Assembly (NCBI RefSeq): GCF_023955655.1
Contig: NZ_JAMXHT010000001.1
Span: 186,001 to 250,000, forward strand
DNA: 64,000 nt
Direction: 5' to 3'
Source: Ralstonia soli
Lineage (GTDB): Bacteria > Pseudomonadota > Gammaproteobacteria > Burkholderiales > Burkholderiaceae
Each line of letters opens with the position of its first letter. Within the stretch, counting starts at the first letter, position 1. A model generated the notes under the pieces. It ran no database searches. It was not told where the DNA came from and worked only from the letters and a program-made list of their open reading frames with translations. Below, piece after piece: positions 44,878-53,590 of this stretch. Both the position numbers and the translations under genes were made by a program.

Positions 44878-45699
44878 ATGCAAGGGGAACTGAACGGCGG
44901 CGTGTGGGATTGCCATACGCACATCTACGGACCCTGGGACGCGTTTCCGTTGCCGGCCGATGCGTCGTATCGCCCAGCGGAAGCCCCGATGACGCAACTG
45001 CTTTCGCTGCACGAGCAACTGGGCGTCTCGCACGGCGTGCTGGTGCAGGCGGCGTGCTACCAGTCCGATCACCGTGCGCTGCTGGCAGCGCTGGCCATGA
45101 CGCAGGGGCGCTACCGAGGTATCGCGCTGGTCGATCACACCACGAGTGACGATGCCCTGCGCGAATTGCATGAGGGTGGCGTGCGTGGCATCCGCTTCAA
45201 CTTCATGGGGCACCTGCCGGGCGACCGTGATCTGGGCCGCTTGCGCGAACTCGCCGAGCGCGTCGGGCCGATGGGCTGGCACGTGCTGCTCCATGGGCAA
45301 CTGGATCAGCTTCTGCCGGTGCTCGATGCGTGGGAAGACCTCGACGTGCCGCTGGTGATCGACCACATGGCCCGTCAGGATGCAACCCGTCCGCTGGACG
45401 AAGCTGCCATGCGCGAGCTGGAGCGTCATCTGCGTCAAGACAATCGGTGGATCAAGTTGTCGGGCGTCGACCGGCTGATGCAAGGTGCAGCGCCGCCGTG
45501 GACTGCTGCGCTGCCGCTGGTCAGGCGGCTGGTGCAAGCAGCTCCGGACCGCGCCATCTGGGGCACGGACTGGCCGCACCCCAACATCAAGGGCGACGTG
45601 CCCGACGACAGCAGCCTGCTTGCGTTCGTGCAAGAGGCCTGCGGTGCTGAGGCAGCCCAAGCTGTGCTGGTCCATAACCCACAGCGGCTCTATTTCTGA
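44878..45699 (+). CDS. amidohydrolase family protein, PDC lactonase-like
   Basis: The 273-residue TIM-barrel hydrolase belongs to the amidohydrolase_2 group. Metal-binding or catalytic marks: VWDCHTHIYGP (HxH at the start), GVRGIRFNFMG, VLLHGQ, VIDHMARQD and IWGTDWPHPN with the final Asp. The closest characterised branch is 2-pyrone-4,6-dicarboxylate lactonase (LigI) and related lactonases, so it probably opens a lactone ring. I chose ATG 44,878; the frame reads further upstream inside the SDR gene. It is tightly packed in the cluster. Confidence 0.88.
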   Translation: MQGELNGGVWDCHTHIYGPWDAFPLPADASYRPAEAPMTQLLSLHEQLGVSHGVLVQAACYQSDHRALLAALAMTQGRYRGIALVDHTTSDDALRELHEGGVRGIRFNFMGHLPGDRDLGRLRELAERVGPMGWHVLLHGQLDQLLPVLDAWEDLDVPLVIDHMARQDATRPLDEAAMRELERHLRQDNRWIKLSGVDRLMQGAAPPWTAALPLVRRLVQAAPDRAIWGTDWPHPNIKGDVPDDSSLLAFVQEACGAEAAQAVLVHNPQRLYF

Positions 45700-45708
45700 G
45701 GCGTCGCT

Positions 45709-47010
45709 ATGCAAGCCACGTTTATCGATGCCGCCCAGGCAGGGCACTCTGCTGAGCAGAGCGCCTGCCGCAAGGCTGCCTGGCGCCTAGTGCCGCTGCT
45801 CGCGCTCGCCTACTTCGTCAACTATCTCGACCGGACCAACGTCGGCTTCGCGGCGCTGACCATGAACCGCGACCTGGGCTTGAGCGCCGCCCAGTTCGGT
45901 CTGGCTGCCGGCATCTTCTACGTGGGCTATTGCCTGTTCGAGGTGCCGAGCAACCTGGCGCTGTATCGCTACGGCGCACGTCGCTGGCTGGCGCGGATCA
46001 TGATCACGTGGGGTCTGTTTGCCGCGGGCACCAGCTTGGCGGTAGGCCCCAATAGCTATGCGGCGATTCGCTTGCTCGCCGGCATTGGCGAGGCGGGGTT
46101 CTTTCCGGGCGTCATCTTCTATCTGACGCTGTGGTTTCCGTCGCGGTACCGCACGCGCATGATGGGGTGGTTCCTCGCCGCGATTCCGCTTTCGTCGGTA
46201 TTCAGTGGGCCGCTGTCGGTGTCGATGCTGGAGCTGGACGGCTGGCTTGGGCTGCACGGCTGGCAGTGGCTGTTCATCCTGCAAGGGCTGCCGGCCTGTG
46301 TGCTGGGCGTGCTGTGCCTGCGCATGCTGACCGACCGCCCCGATAACGCAACACGGCTGACAGCGGAGGAGCGCGCCGCCCTGATGGCGGCCATTGAGCG
46401 GGAGCGCAGCACGGCGGTCGAGCATCGCCTCGGACCCGCCCTCAAAGACGCGCGTGTCTGGCTGCTGACGGGCATCCTATTCAGCTACATCATCGGCATT
46501 CTCGGCATTGGCGTGTGGATGCCGACCATCCTCAAGACGCATCACCTGTCGAACACGCAGGTGGGCTTTGCTACCGCGCTGCCTTACATCGTCGGCGCGC
46601 TGGTAATGCTCGGCTGGGCACGCGTAGTGGCGCGCACGCAGCGCTATGTTCTTCATCTGGTGATCACATGCGCGGTGGCGGCGCTGGGCTTCTTTGCTTC
46701 CGTGGCGTCTGATGCGCTGGTGCCGGCCATGCTCGGGTTGACGGTGGCGGTGGTCGGGCTGTCGTCCGTGCGCACCTGCTTCTACAGCATTCCAGCCACG
46801 TTCCTCGATAAACAGGCCGCCGCGGGTGGGCTGGCGTTCATCAACTCGGTGGGCAGCCTTGGCGGGTTGTTTGGTCCGTACATGGTGGGCTGGCTGAAAG
46901 ACGCAACGGGCTCGTTCAAAGCCGGGCTGATCGGCATGGGCGCGATGCTGGTGCTGGCAACGATGCTTTCTCTGGTGCTGCTGAGCCGCGTCAAGGAGGG
47001 GCAGCGATGA
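45709..47010 (+). CDS. MFS transporter, anion:cation symporter type
   Basis: A 433-residue major facilitator with 12 helices, of the ACS family used for tartrate, phthalate, galactarate or hydroxybenzoate uptake. The start has LALAYFVNYLDRTNVGFAAL and AGIFYVGYCLFEVPSNLAL, both diagnostic; RLLAGIGEAGFFPGVIFYL follows. It gives the cluster a second uptake route besides the DctA-like symporter. GAGG precedes the ATG. Its last four bases overlap the SMP-30 gene start (ATGA). Confidence 0.92.
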   Translation: MQATFIDAAQAGHSAEQSACRKAAWRLVPLLALAYFVNYLDRTNVGFAALTMNRDLGLSAAQFGLAAGIFYVGYCLFEVPSNLALYRYGARRWLARIMITWGLFAAGTSLAVGPNSYAAIRLLAGIGEAGFFPGVIFYLTLWFPSRYRTRMMGWFLAAIPLSSVFSGPLSVSMLELDGWLGLHGWQWLFILQGLPACVLGVLCLRMLTDRPDNATRLTAEERAALMAAIERERSTAVEHRLGPALKDARVWLLTGILFSYIIGILGIGVWMPTILKTHHLSNTQVGFATALPYIVGALVMLGWARVVARTQRYVLHLVITCAVAALGFFASVASDALVPAMLGLTVAVVGLSSVRTCFYSIPATFLDKQAAAGGLAFINSVGSLGGLFGPYMVGWLKDATGSFKAGLIGMGAMLVLATMLSLVLLSRVKEGQR

Positions 47011-47948
47011 GCAACGATTGGTGGCAACCCAGCCTGCGCACCCCCGACCCGGCCGTGCGCATTCTCGACCCCCGTTTCGAGCACTACCGTCTGCCGCACG
47101 CGAAAATCGAACGCCTGTGGACGGGCTGCAGGTGGGCCGAAGGCCCCGTCTGGTTTGGCGACGCCGGGGCGCTCTATTGGACCGACCTGCCCAACGATCG
47201 CATCTTGCGTTGGGATGAGGCGTCCGGCGCGGTGGCGACATACCGCGCGCCCTCGGACAAGGCCAACGGACTGACGCGCGACCGGCAGGGCACGCTGATT
47301 GCCTGCGAGCACGGGCAACGCCGCGTTACGCGCACGGAATACGACGGCAGCATCACCGTGTTGGCCAGTGAGTTCAATGGCAAGCCGCTCAATTCTCCGA
47401 ACGATGTGGTCGTCGCCAAGGACGGCGCGGTGTGGTTTACCGATCCGCCGTTCGGCCTGGTGAGCGACTACATGGGGCAGATTGCCGAGCCGCAATTGCC
47501 GGCCAGCATCTATCGGATCGACCCGCGCAACGGGCGATTGGACTGTGTGGCCGACGATGTGCTCGGGCCCAACGGGCTGGCGTTCTCACCGGATGAGCGA
47601 ACGTTGTATGTGGTCGCATCGCGTGCGCGGCCGCGCGAGATTCTTGCGTTCGACGTGGTTGACGGCAAAGCGCTGGCCAATTGCCGCATGCTGATCGATG
47701 CCGCGGACGGTGCTCCGGACGGCTTTCGCGTCGATGTGCACGGCAATCTTTGGTGCGGCTGGGGCACGGGCACGGCAGAGCTTGATGGCGTGCGCGTGTT
47801 CGCGCCTGACGGCACCGCTATCGGCCATATTGCACTGCCAGAGCGCTGCGCGAACCTGTGCTTTGGCGGGCGGCACCTCAACCGCCTTTTCATGGCGTCC
47901 ACCACATCGCTTTATGCCCTGTACGTGAATACACGCGGGGCGGTTTAG
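47007..47948 (+). CDS. SMP-30/gluconolactonase family protein
   Basis: A 313-residue six-bladed propeller of the SMP-30/gluconolaconase/LRE family. It hydrolyses a sugar-acid or related lactone, with a divalent metal. Marks: WAEGPVWFGDAGALYWTDL, NSPNDVVVAKDGAVWFTDPP, PNGLAFSPDERTLYV and DGFRVDVHGNLWCGW, which include the metal-ligand Glu, Asn and Asp. No signal peptide, so it is cytoplasmic. With the PDC-lactonase-like enzyme it makes two lactone hydrolases in one cluster. Confidence 0.92.
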   Translation: MSNDWWQPSLRTPDPAVRILDPRFEHYRLPHAKIERLWTGCRWAEGPVWFGDAGALYWTDLPNDRILRWDEASGAVATYRAPSDKANGLTRDRQGTLIACEHGQRRVTRTEYDGSITVLASEFNGKPLNSPNDVVVAKDGAVWFTDPPFGLVSDYMGQIAEPQLPASIYRIDPRNGRLDCVADDVLGPNGLAFSPDERTLYVVASRARPREILAFDVVDGKALANCRMLIDAADGAPDGFRVDVHGNLWCGWGTGTAELDGVRVFAPDGTAIGHIALPERCANLCFGGRHLNRLFMASTTSLYALYVNTRGAV

Positions 47949-47994
47949 TTCTGCAACACCACAAACCAAACGAGAACGACTTAGGAGACAAAAC

Positions 47995-48792
47995 ATGCCG
48001 TTCCAATCCAGAGTGCGCCGGTTTGCGGCGCGTACGCTGTGCGCAGTGCCGTTGATCGCCGCAACCGGTGCGGCCTGGGCCGCCGATATTCACGTGCTGG
48101 CGACCGGTGCGTTGCACGCAGCGTTCGAGCAGGTCATACCGGCGTACGAGCGGCAGTCGGGCAACCACCTGATCATCGCGTGGGGACCGTCCTATGGCAC
48201 CTCACCCGACGCCTTGCCAGTGCGCATCAAGAACGGCGAGCCGATGGACGTCTGCTTCATGATCGGCGCCGCGCTGACGGAGCAGGTCAAGCAGGGGCGC
48301 TTCATTCCGGAGTCGCGCGTTGATCTGGTGGGGTCGGGGGTCGGCATGGCGGTACGCAAGGGGCTGCCCATGCCAACGATCCGCACGGTGGACGACCTGC
48401 GCAACGCGCTGCTGGCCGCCAAGTCCGTGGCCTTCTCCGAGGGTGCCAGCGGCACCTACATCACCGGCACGCTGTTTGAGCGGCTGGGCATTGTCGAGCA
48501 GATGAAAGCCAAGAGCGTGCTGATCCGGGGCAAGGAGCTGGTGGGCTCGGCGCTGGAGCGTGGCGAGGCCGATCTGGGTCTGCAGCAGATCAGCGAGCTG
48601 CGTGCATTCAGCGGCATCCAGTATGTCGGCCCGCTGCCTGCCGAAGTGCAGAAGACGAGCGTGATTGCGGCTGCAGTGGCCAAGGATGCCAAGGAGCGCC
48701 AGGCCGCCGAAGGATTGATCACCTACCTGCGCTCGCCCGAAGTCGCTGCCAAGCTGGTCCAGACCGGGCTCGATCCGATTCCCGCCAAATAA
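47995..48792 (+). CDS. periplasmic substrate-binding protein, ModA-like
   Basis: A 265-residue solute-binding protein with a signal peptide (residues 1-30, ending AWAAD) of the molybdate-type SBP_bac_11 group: ADIHVLATGALHAAFEQVIP, then DVCFMIGAALTEQVKQGRFI and VAFSEGASGTYITG. No ABC permease or ATPase is next to it, so a role in molybdate uptake is doubtful. Similar orphan proteins in beta-proteobacterial clusters bind organic acids. TAGGAGACAAAAC precedes the ATG. Confidence 0.85.
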   Translation: MPFQSRVRRFAARTLCAVPLIAATGAAWAADIHVLATGALHAAFEQVIPAYERQSGNHLIIAWGPSYGTSPDALPVRIKNGEPMDVCFMIGAALTEQVKQGRFIPESRVDLVGSGVGMAVRKGLPMPTIRTVDDLRNALLAAKSVAFSEGASGTYITGTLFERLGIVEQMKAKSVLIRGKELVGSALERGEADLGLQQISELRAFSGIQYVGPLPAEVQKTSVIAAAVAKDAKERQAAEGLITYLRSPEVAAKLVQTGLDPIPAK

Positions 48793-48902
48793 CCCGATCC
48801 ATTGCCGCTGTTCGACCCGTCGCGGCTAGCTTTCAGCCGCGTAGGGCAACTGTTGCCTGAAACAAGAACAAACCGGGCCATATCCCCGAAAAAGGAGACT
48901 CC

Positions 48903-49784
48903 ATGACGTTGCAGAAGTGCATTCTGGGCGCCGCTTTGACGCTGATGATGTCCGCCTGTGCCACGTCCGTACAAAACGGCGCAGACGTGCAGCGAAAGCT
49001 CGTCCGTTACGGCGATGTCCAAATTGAAGCGCTCAGCCAAGGCGTCGGGCCGACGGTTGTCATCCTGCCTTCGCTTGGGCGCGGCGCGGAAGACTACGAC
49101 GAGGTCGCGCGGCTGCTTGCTGCCGACGGATTGCGTGTGCTGCGGCCGCAACCGCGCGGTATTGGCCAAAGCAAGGGCCCGATGGCCAATCTCGACATGC
49201 ATGCGTTTGCGGCCGACGTTGCTGCCGTGCTCGACCAGGAAAAGACGGGGCCCGTTGTCGTGGTGGGGCATGCCTGGGGCAGCCAGCCGGCGCGCATGCT
49301 GGCGGTGGATCGGCCTGACCTGGTGTGCGGTCTCGTCATGGCTGCAGCCTCTGCTGGCAAGCTGCCGCCCGGCTCCAACGAGAAGCCTTATGGCCGGTTG
49401 CGCGAGGCGATTGACGGGTCCGGCAATCTCGCGCTGCCCGAGGCAAAGCGCTCGGAGTATCTGCGCCAGGCGTTCTTCGCTCCGGGCCACGACCCGAAGG
49501 CCTGGTTGGGCGGTTGGTATCCCGATGCGCACCATGCACAGGCCCACGCGCGCAACGTCACACCTGTGGATGCGTACTTTGCTGGCGGCACCGTGCCCAT
49601 GCTCGATCTCCCGGCGCAGTACGACGCGGTGGTCGTGCCCAACGTATTCAAGCCCATGCTGGGCAACCGCGTGACGGTGGAGGAGATTCCCGATGCCGGG
49701 CACGCCATGGCACCGGAACAGCCCGTGGCGATGAGCCGCGCGATTGCCCGCTTCGCCCGACGTGTCTATGCGGGCGCGTCTTGA
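48903..49784 (+). CDS. alpha/beta hydrolase-fold lipoprotein, Ala at nucleophile
   Basis: The 293-residue alpha/beta-hydrolase-fold protein has a lipoprotein signal (LTLMMSAC, Cys about residue 20), so it is membrane-anchored outside the cytoplasm. The core reads VVILPSLGRGAEDYD, RPQPRGIGQSKGP, VVVGHAWGSQPARML and AGHAMAPEQP. The nucleophile elbow has Ala where Ser is normal (GHSxG), while the His and acidic regions remain. It is paralogous to the following gene at about 60 percent by eye. It may not be a classical esterase. GGAGACTCC precedes the ATG. Confidence 0.85.
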   Translation: MTLQKCILGAALTLMMSACATSVQNGADVQRKLVRYGDVQIEALSQGVGPTVVILPSLGRGAEDYDEVARLLAADGLRVLRPQPRGIGQSKGPMANLDMHAFAADVAAVLDQEKTGPVVVVGHAWGSQPARMLAVDRPDLVCGLVMAAASAGKLPPGSNEKPYGRLREAIDGSGNLALPEAKRSEYLRQAFFAPGHDPKAWLGGWYPDAHHAQAHARNVTPVDAYFAGGTVPMLDLPAQYDAVVVPNVFKPMLGNRVTVEEIPDAGHAMAPEQPVAMSRAIARFARRVYAGAS

Positions 49785-49854
49785 TTCCGTCGACACAACA
49801 ACACGCAGGCCGGCGCCTCCGCCCGGCATGCCTATCCAAACCAAGGAGAACATC

Positions 49855-50754
49855 ATGAAGTTGATCAAGTACGGATGTACCGCATTGGCCGCGGCCATGC
49901 TTTCCTTCTCTGCGCTGGCAGCAACGGATGCCGGTCAGGTTGATCGTGAACTGGTGAAGTACAGCAACGTGCAGATTGAGGTGATGCGGCAGGGCAAGGG
50001 GCCGTTGGTCGTCATCCTGCCGTCGCTGGGCCGTTCGGGGCGCGATTACGACCAGGTCGCAGACCAGCTCGTCGCCGATGGCTTCCGTGTGTTGCGCCCT
50101 GAGCCGCGCGGTATTGGCCAGAGCAAGGGTCCGATGGCGAATCTGGACATGCACGCCTTCGCCGCCGACGTTGCTGCAGTGATCGAGCACGAGAAGCAGG
50201 GGCCGGCCGTGGTGGTCGGCCACGCCTGGGGCAACTTCCCGGCACGCATGGTGGCCGTGGAGCGGCCCGAGCTGGTGCGCGGCGTTGTTCTGGTTGCCGC
50301 TTCTGCTGGCAAGGTGCCGCCGGGCTCGACCGAGAAACCTATCAACGCGGAGATGCGCAAGGCCATCGACGGCGCAGGTGACATGCATCTGTCGGAAGAG
50401 CAGCGGCTGGAATACCTGCGGAAAGCCTTCTTTGCGCCGGGCAACGACCCGCGCGTCTGGCTCGATGGCTGGCACGAAGAGACGCATGAGGCTGAGTCCC
50501 ATGCCCGCAACGTGACGCCGGTCGATGCGTACTTTGCAGCAGGCTCTGCACCGATCCTGGACTTGCAGGCAGAACACGATGCGGTGGCACCGCGCCGGTT
50601 CTCGGAGGTGCTGAAATCAATGCTGGGCGATCGTGTGACGGTGGTTGTGGTGCCAAACGCCGGTCACGCCTTTGCGCCGGAACAGCCCAAGGCAATGGCG
50701 GATGCGATCGCCACGTTCGCCAAGCGCGTGTACGCAGAACCAACCAAGCAATAG
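49855..50754 (+). CDS. alpha/beta hydrolase-fold protein, Ala at nucleophile
   Basis: The 299-residue paralogue of the preceding gene has a Sec signal peptide (residues 1-22, ending ALAATD) and no lipobox. The elbow again reads VVVGHAWGNFPARM, and the tail AGHAFAPEQPK. Sharing the GHAWG elbow in both copies suggests a stable subfamily property and not a mutation. I chose ATG 49,855, preceded by AAGGAGAAC; the frame extends into the previous gene. It is the last gene of the LysR cluster. Confidence 0.87.
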   Translation: MKLIKYGCTALAAAMLSFSALAATDAGQVDRELVKYSNVQIEVMRQGKGPLVVILPSLGRSGRDYDQVADQLVADGFRVLRPEPRGIGQSKGPMANLDMHAFAADVAAVIEHEKQGPAVVVGHAWGNFPARMVAVERPELVRGVVLVAASAGKVPPGSTEKPINAEMRKAIDGAGDMHLSEEQRLEYLRKAFFAPGNDPRVWLDGWHEETHEAESHARNVTPVDAYFAAGSAPILDLQAEHDAVAPRRFSEVLKSMLGDRVTVVVVPNAGHAFAPEQPKAMADAIATFAKRVYAEPTKQ

Positions 50755-50936
50755 TGGGGAGTGCCTGTCATGTGGAGGCGTGTTCCGTGAACCGCCTCTA
50801 CGGCTCACTCAGCCGTGAGGCGAAAACGCGTTGGTGCGGGGCAGAACGACTGATAATCGAGCGGAATCCAAGCAACTGACAGCAAGCGTGGTGGTTGTCC
50901 TGTCACTACACCGCTCGCCGCCACTCGGGTCGTTCT

Positions 50937-51704
50937 TCAGGCCTTGATAATGCGGCTGTACGCGGCCCAATCGATCGCTGGCACCGTTCCAAGACTTTGC
51001 AGCCGCGCGAGCAAGCGGAACAGGAAGAACATCATCGCTCCCTGTTCGGAGACAATGAGCGGGTCCCCGTCGTACCTGTCGTAGCACCCGTGGTCGAGCG
51101 CGCATACACAGTCAAGGGCCAGTGTGTCGTCGCTGCTGAGGTTGCCTAGGAACGTATCGTCGAGGCCGTTGACCCAGCCCGAGCGCGGCGCGAGCAGTCC
51201 AGCAAGAATGCGGAAGTGTGGCTTCGGTTGGAACGTGCCACCGGCATGGGAAATTGCCACTGAAGTCCGCGTCATGCCGCGAACCGACGCGGCCTTCTTT
51301 TCAGCATACGCGATGTAGCCTTTGTTCACCTCGGGCTTACACTCGAACATCGCGTACACCGCCTCGGCCGGAATGTAGCGATGATTCATCTGGTCAAGCA
51401 ACGTGGGAGTGAAGTGCCGGTCGAAGATGACCACGTCGATTTGGTCGCTGCGGTTTCCCTTCGAGTCGATGACGATGCCAGTCGCGACTTCGTAGCGGTT
51501 TGGCAGGTAGGAGCGCAGTAGCGAAAGCCAGTGCTCTTCATTCACGGAGCCCATCGTGCCGGCGTGGCTAATGGATTGGGTGGCGAGCGCCATCTGACTG
51601 CCGAGAGCGGTCTGGACGTTCGCGAACGCCTGCTTGAGCCAAGTCGTATCGTCGGCGGCCGCGCTGAGTGCGGTGGCCGTGGAGATGGTGGGGTTCTGGG
51701 TCAT
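50937..51704 (-). CDS. nucC: CBASS effector endonuclease NucC
   Basis: The 255-residue protein matches the NucC nuclease, a PD-(D/E)xK enzyme that is activated by a cyclic tri-adenylate and destroys cellular DNA in infected cells. The sequence layout SHAGTMGSVNEEHWLSLL, SLGN-like SKGNRSDQIDVVIFD, PAEAVYAMFECK, AYAEKKAASVRGMTRTS, ISHAGGTFQPKPH follows NucC throughout. D90, E121 and K123 reproduce the catalytic spacing D-31-E-x-K. I chose ATG 51,704 (MTQNPTIS), 7 bases after the CD-NTase stop; the frame extends to 51,737. It is the last gene of the operon. Confidence 0.92.
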   Translation of the reverse strand: MTQNPTISTATALSAAADDTTWLKQAFANVQTALGSQMALATQSISHAGTMGSVNEEHWLSLLRSYLPNRYEVATGIVIDSKGNRSDQIDVVIFDRHFTPTLLDQMNHRYIPAEAVYAMFECKPEVNKGYIAYAEKKAASVRGMTRTSVAISHAGGTFQPKPHFRILAGLLAPRSGWVNGLDDTFLGNLSSDDTLALDCVCALDHGCYDRYDGDPLIVSEQGAMMFFLFRLLARLQSLGTVPAIDWAAYSRIIKA

Positions 51705-51711
51705 AGACGAT

Positions 51712-52617
51712 TCAGGAAAGCGGGAACTTCGGACCAAACAGGGTGCGCCAAGCTTTCAGGGCTTCTCCGTTCTGACCTTTACGAGCCAGGTGGATGGCAT
51801 TGGAGGCCTCACGGCTTGCAGCGAGCAGCAGTTGCTGCGCGCGGTTTTTGCACGCGTCGTCCATCCCATCGCTGATGGGTGAGCCGAGTCCAGCCGGATC
51901 GGGCCATTCGTCCTTAATACGGTCGGCCAGCGAGGAGAACATCGTTTGTAGTTCGTAGTCGAAGCGGCCTTGCCAACCGCCGTGCAGACACTCCAGCGCC
52001 ATCACCTCAATGAGGAAGGATGGCTTCACGGGCTTATCGGCGCCGTGCTTCGGATTGTTGTTCCAGTACTTGACCATCCGCACGAGGCCCTTCCACTCGC
52101 AAGAAAACGCCTGGTGGGCGTCCCGCGCTTCGCTAGCGTGGATGTCGGGGTTGGTTTTCATCCACTTGCCCGTGTCGCTGTTTGGAATCTCGTAATCGTC
52201 ATCGATCGCGACTGCGGGAACGACGTCCACGCTGAGCACCCGGTAGTCCGTGTTGTCCTCGGCATCGACAACCACACCGAAGTCAACGTTGATGGACCGT
52301 CCCTGCTTGCGGACAGCTTCCTTGCCGTACTTCTCCACCAGCGCTTTGTAGAAATCGTCCAGCACGACGGACGGGGCCTGAGGACGATACTTCTCCTCCT
52401 CGGCGTCGGACAGCACAAAGAAGATATCGATGTCCTTCAGCGGCTTGGTCTTTGTGTGCCGGGCGTAGGAGCCGGTGAGGAAGTCGCGCTGAATCGAAAA
52501 CTTCGAGCGGATATGCTCCCGAACTTCGGTATGGCGCTTGGACGCGTTTGCTTGCTCGCGGTCGTTGAGCTCAAGCCGGGACTTGAACTTGCGGAATGCA
52601 TCGTCAAGGGAAATCAT
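51712..52617 (-). CDS. CBASS CD-NTase (CdnC/CdnD-like)
   Basis: The 301-residue cGAS/DncV-like nucleotidyltransferase makes a cyclic oligonucleotide second messenger on phage infection. The active site is intact: G49-S50 in [13 protein letters not shown]62 and D64 in [10 protein letters not shown], and probably D131 in LSVDVVPA. The C-terminal half is the helical region typical of the SMODS-type enzymes ([25 protein letters not shown]). Its partners, HORMA proteins, TRIP13-like ATPase and NucC, point to cyclic tri-AMP as product. It shares ATGA-type overlap with the HORMA gene upstream. Confidence 0.93.
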   Translation of the reverse strand: MISLDDAFRKFKSRLELNDREQANASKRHTEVREHIRSKFSIQRDFLTGSYARHTKTKPLKDIDIFFVLSDAEEEKYRPQAPSVVLDDFYKALVEKYGKEAVRKQGRSINVDFGVVVDAEDNTDYRVLSVDVVPAVAIDDDYEIPNSDTGKWMKTNPDIHASEARDAHQAFSCEWKGLVRMVKYWNNNPKHGADKPVKPSFLIEVMALECLHGGWQGRFDYELQTMFSSLADRIKDEWPDPAGLGSPISDGMDDACKNRAQQLLLAASREASNAIHLARKGQNGEALKAWRTLFGPKFPLS

Positions 52618-53117
52618 CAGCGGGTCCTCCAGTAAGCGGCATTCGCTCCGAGGCCGCTATGTTCAACAGTTGAGCCCAGGGTCTGGCGCACCATCCCTTC
52701 AGTCGAACGGGACGAGCAAGGACCCCAACCAGCAACGTCTGGTCGGCCAGGTTTGGTCTTCAGAATGACCGCATAACCTGCGTTCTCAGGCGCCACGCCA
52801 GCCTTCCTGATGGAGTACTTCAACTGCTCGGTGTCCGTGTAGAACGACCCGTCGCCATCGGACCACTGGTAGACGATGTCCAGGTCCCAACGAAGAATCA
52901 ACGCGTTTGTGAGCGGGTTGTAGATTTCCAGTTCAACGCGCTCGAGGTGTTTGGACTCCATCCAGGTCTTGATGGCGCGGTGCTTGCTTTCCCAACTGTT
53001 GACCAGGTTCGTAGGAGAAAGGCCGCTGAGCCGAATGATGTCCTTCAGGCTCTTCAGCACGTTGTCGGTCACGTACGTCACCGAGTGGGTGTAGGAGTAA
53101 ACGGAAACGGTGCTCAT
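52617..53117 (-). CDS. CBASS HORMA-domain protein (HORMA2-like)
   Basis: The 166-residue protein matches bacterial HORMA proteins of type [65 protein letters not shown] and the C-terminal [21 protein letters not shown] proteins recognise a peptide of phage origin, close around it, and then activate the CD-NTase. The C-terminal safety-belt region is complete. It closely resembles the HORMA2 of the Pseudomonas two-HORMA system. ATG 53,117 overlaps the preceding gene by four bases. Confidence 0.9.
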   Translation of the reverse strand: MSTVSVYSYTHSVTYVTDNVLKSLKDIIRLSGLSPTNLVNSWESKHRAIKTWMESKHLERVELEIYNPLTNALILRWDLDIVYQWSDGDGSFYTDTEQLKYSIRKAGVAPENAGYAVILKTKPGRPDVAGWGPCSSRSTEGMVRQTLGSTVEHSGLGANAAYWRTR

Positions 53118-53590
53118 GACTTAAGGAATCCCTCCAAGTCGAGCGTCACAGCGGACGCGCTGGTCGACTTCTTATCGGTATCAACTTCGAAGCCGCTCTC
53201 CGCATCACGCGCGACCACTCGGCTGGTCTGCAGCTTCAGCGCAGCCTGGACCCAGGACAAGTCATCGGTAGCGACAGCCACAGACACCTGCCAGTTGCCC
53301 TTGGTCGCATCGAACCCCAGCTTCGCTTCGTTGCTGTTCGACTCATCGAGCGCGTCGTCGTCATACAGGCAGTAGATACGGGTACGGGGGCCGTCGCACG
53401 TCACGACGATGGGACTCGACTTCGGCGTCTGGTCGGTGATGACGCTTGCCACAATCCCCGCCACGCTCATGAGTTCCTTACGGGCATCCTCAGTAGGGCT
53501 GCTCGCGGTGATGAGAGTGACGATGGCGCTCCACGTGTCAGCAGCGTCCCGGGACGGAACGCTGCGAAAGTCTCGGCGGACGGTACTCAC
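53114..53590 (-). CDS. second HORMA-type CBASS protein (HORMA3-like)
   Basis: A 158-residue protein between the TRIP13-like and HORMA2-like genes. It starts at GTG 53,590 (SNAIL-like overlap AAGTGAG with the upstream stop). It has a weak HORMA layout (helix then [19 protein letters not shown] and [17 protein letters not shown]) and no other recognisable domain. Its place in the operon equals that of HORMA3 in the Pseudomonas system with two HORMA proteins, so I assign it by position more than by sequence. Confidence 0.7.
   Translation of the reverse strand: MSTVRRDFRSVPSRDAADTWSAIVTLITASSPTEDARKELMSVAGIVASVITDQTPKSSPIVVTCDGPRTRIYCLYDDDALDESNSNEAKLGFDATKGNWQVSVAVATDDLSWVQAALKLQTSRVVARDAESGFEVDTDKKSTSASAVTLDLEGFLKS

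Noticed and set aside
48723-50577. Minus-strand frames of 391 and 309 codons opposite the alpha/beta hydrolases
   Set aside because: Antisense shadows of two similar genes; their similarity to one another only reflects the paralogy on the plus strand.
50755-50936. Hairpin GAGGCG...CGCCTC after the last hydrolase gene as a terminator
   Set aside because: The stem is short, with no T-run; too weak to list.
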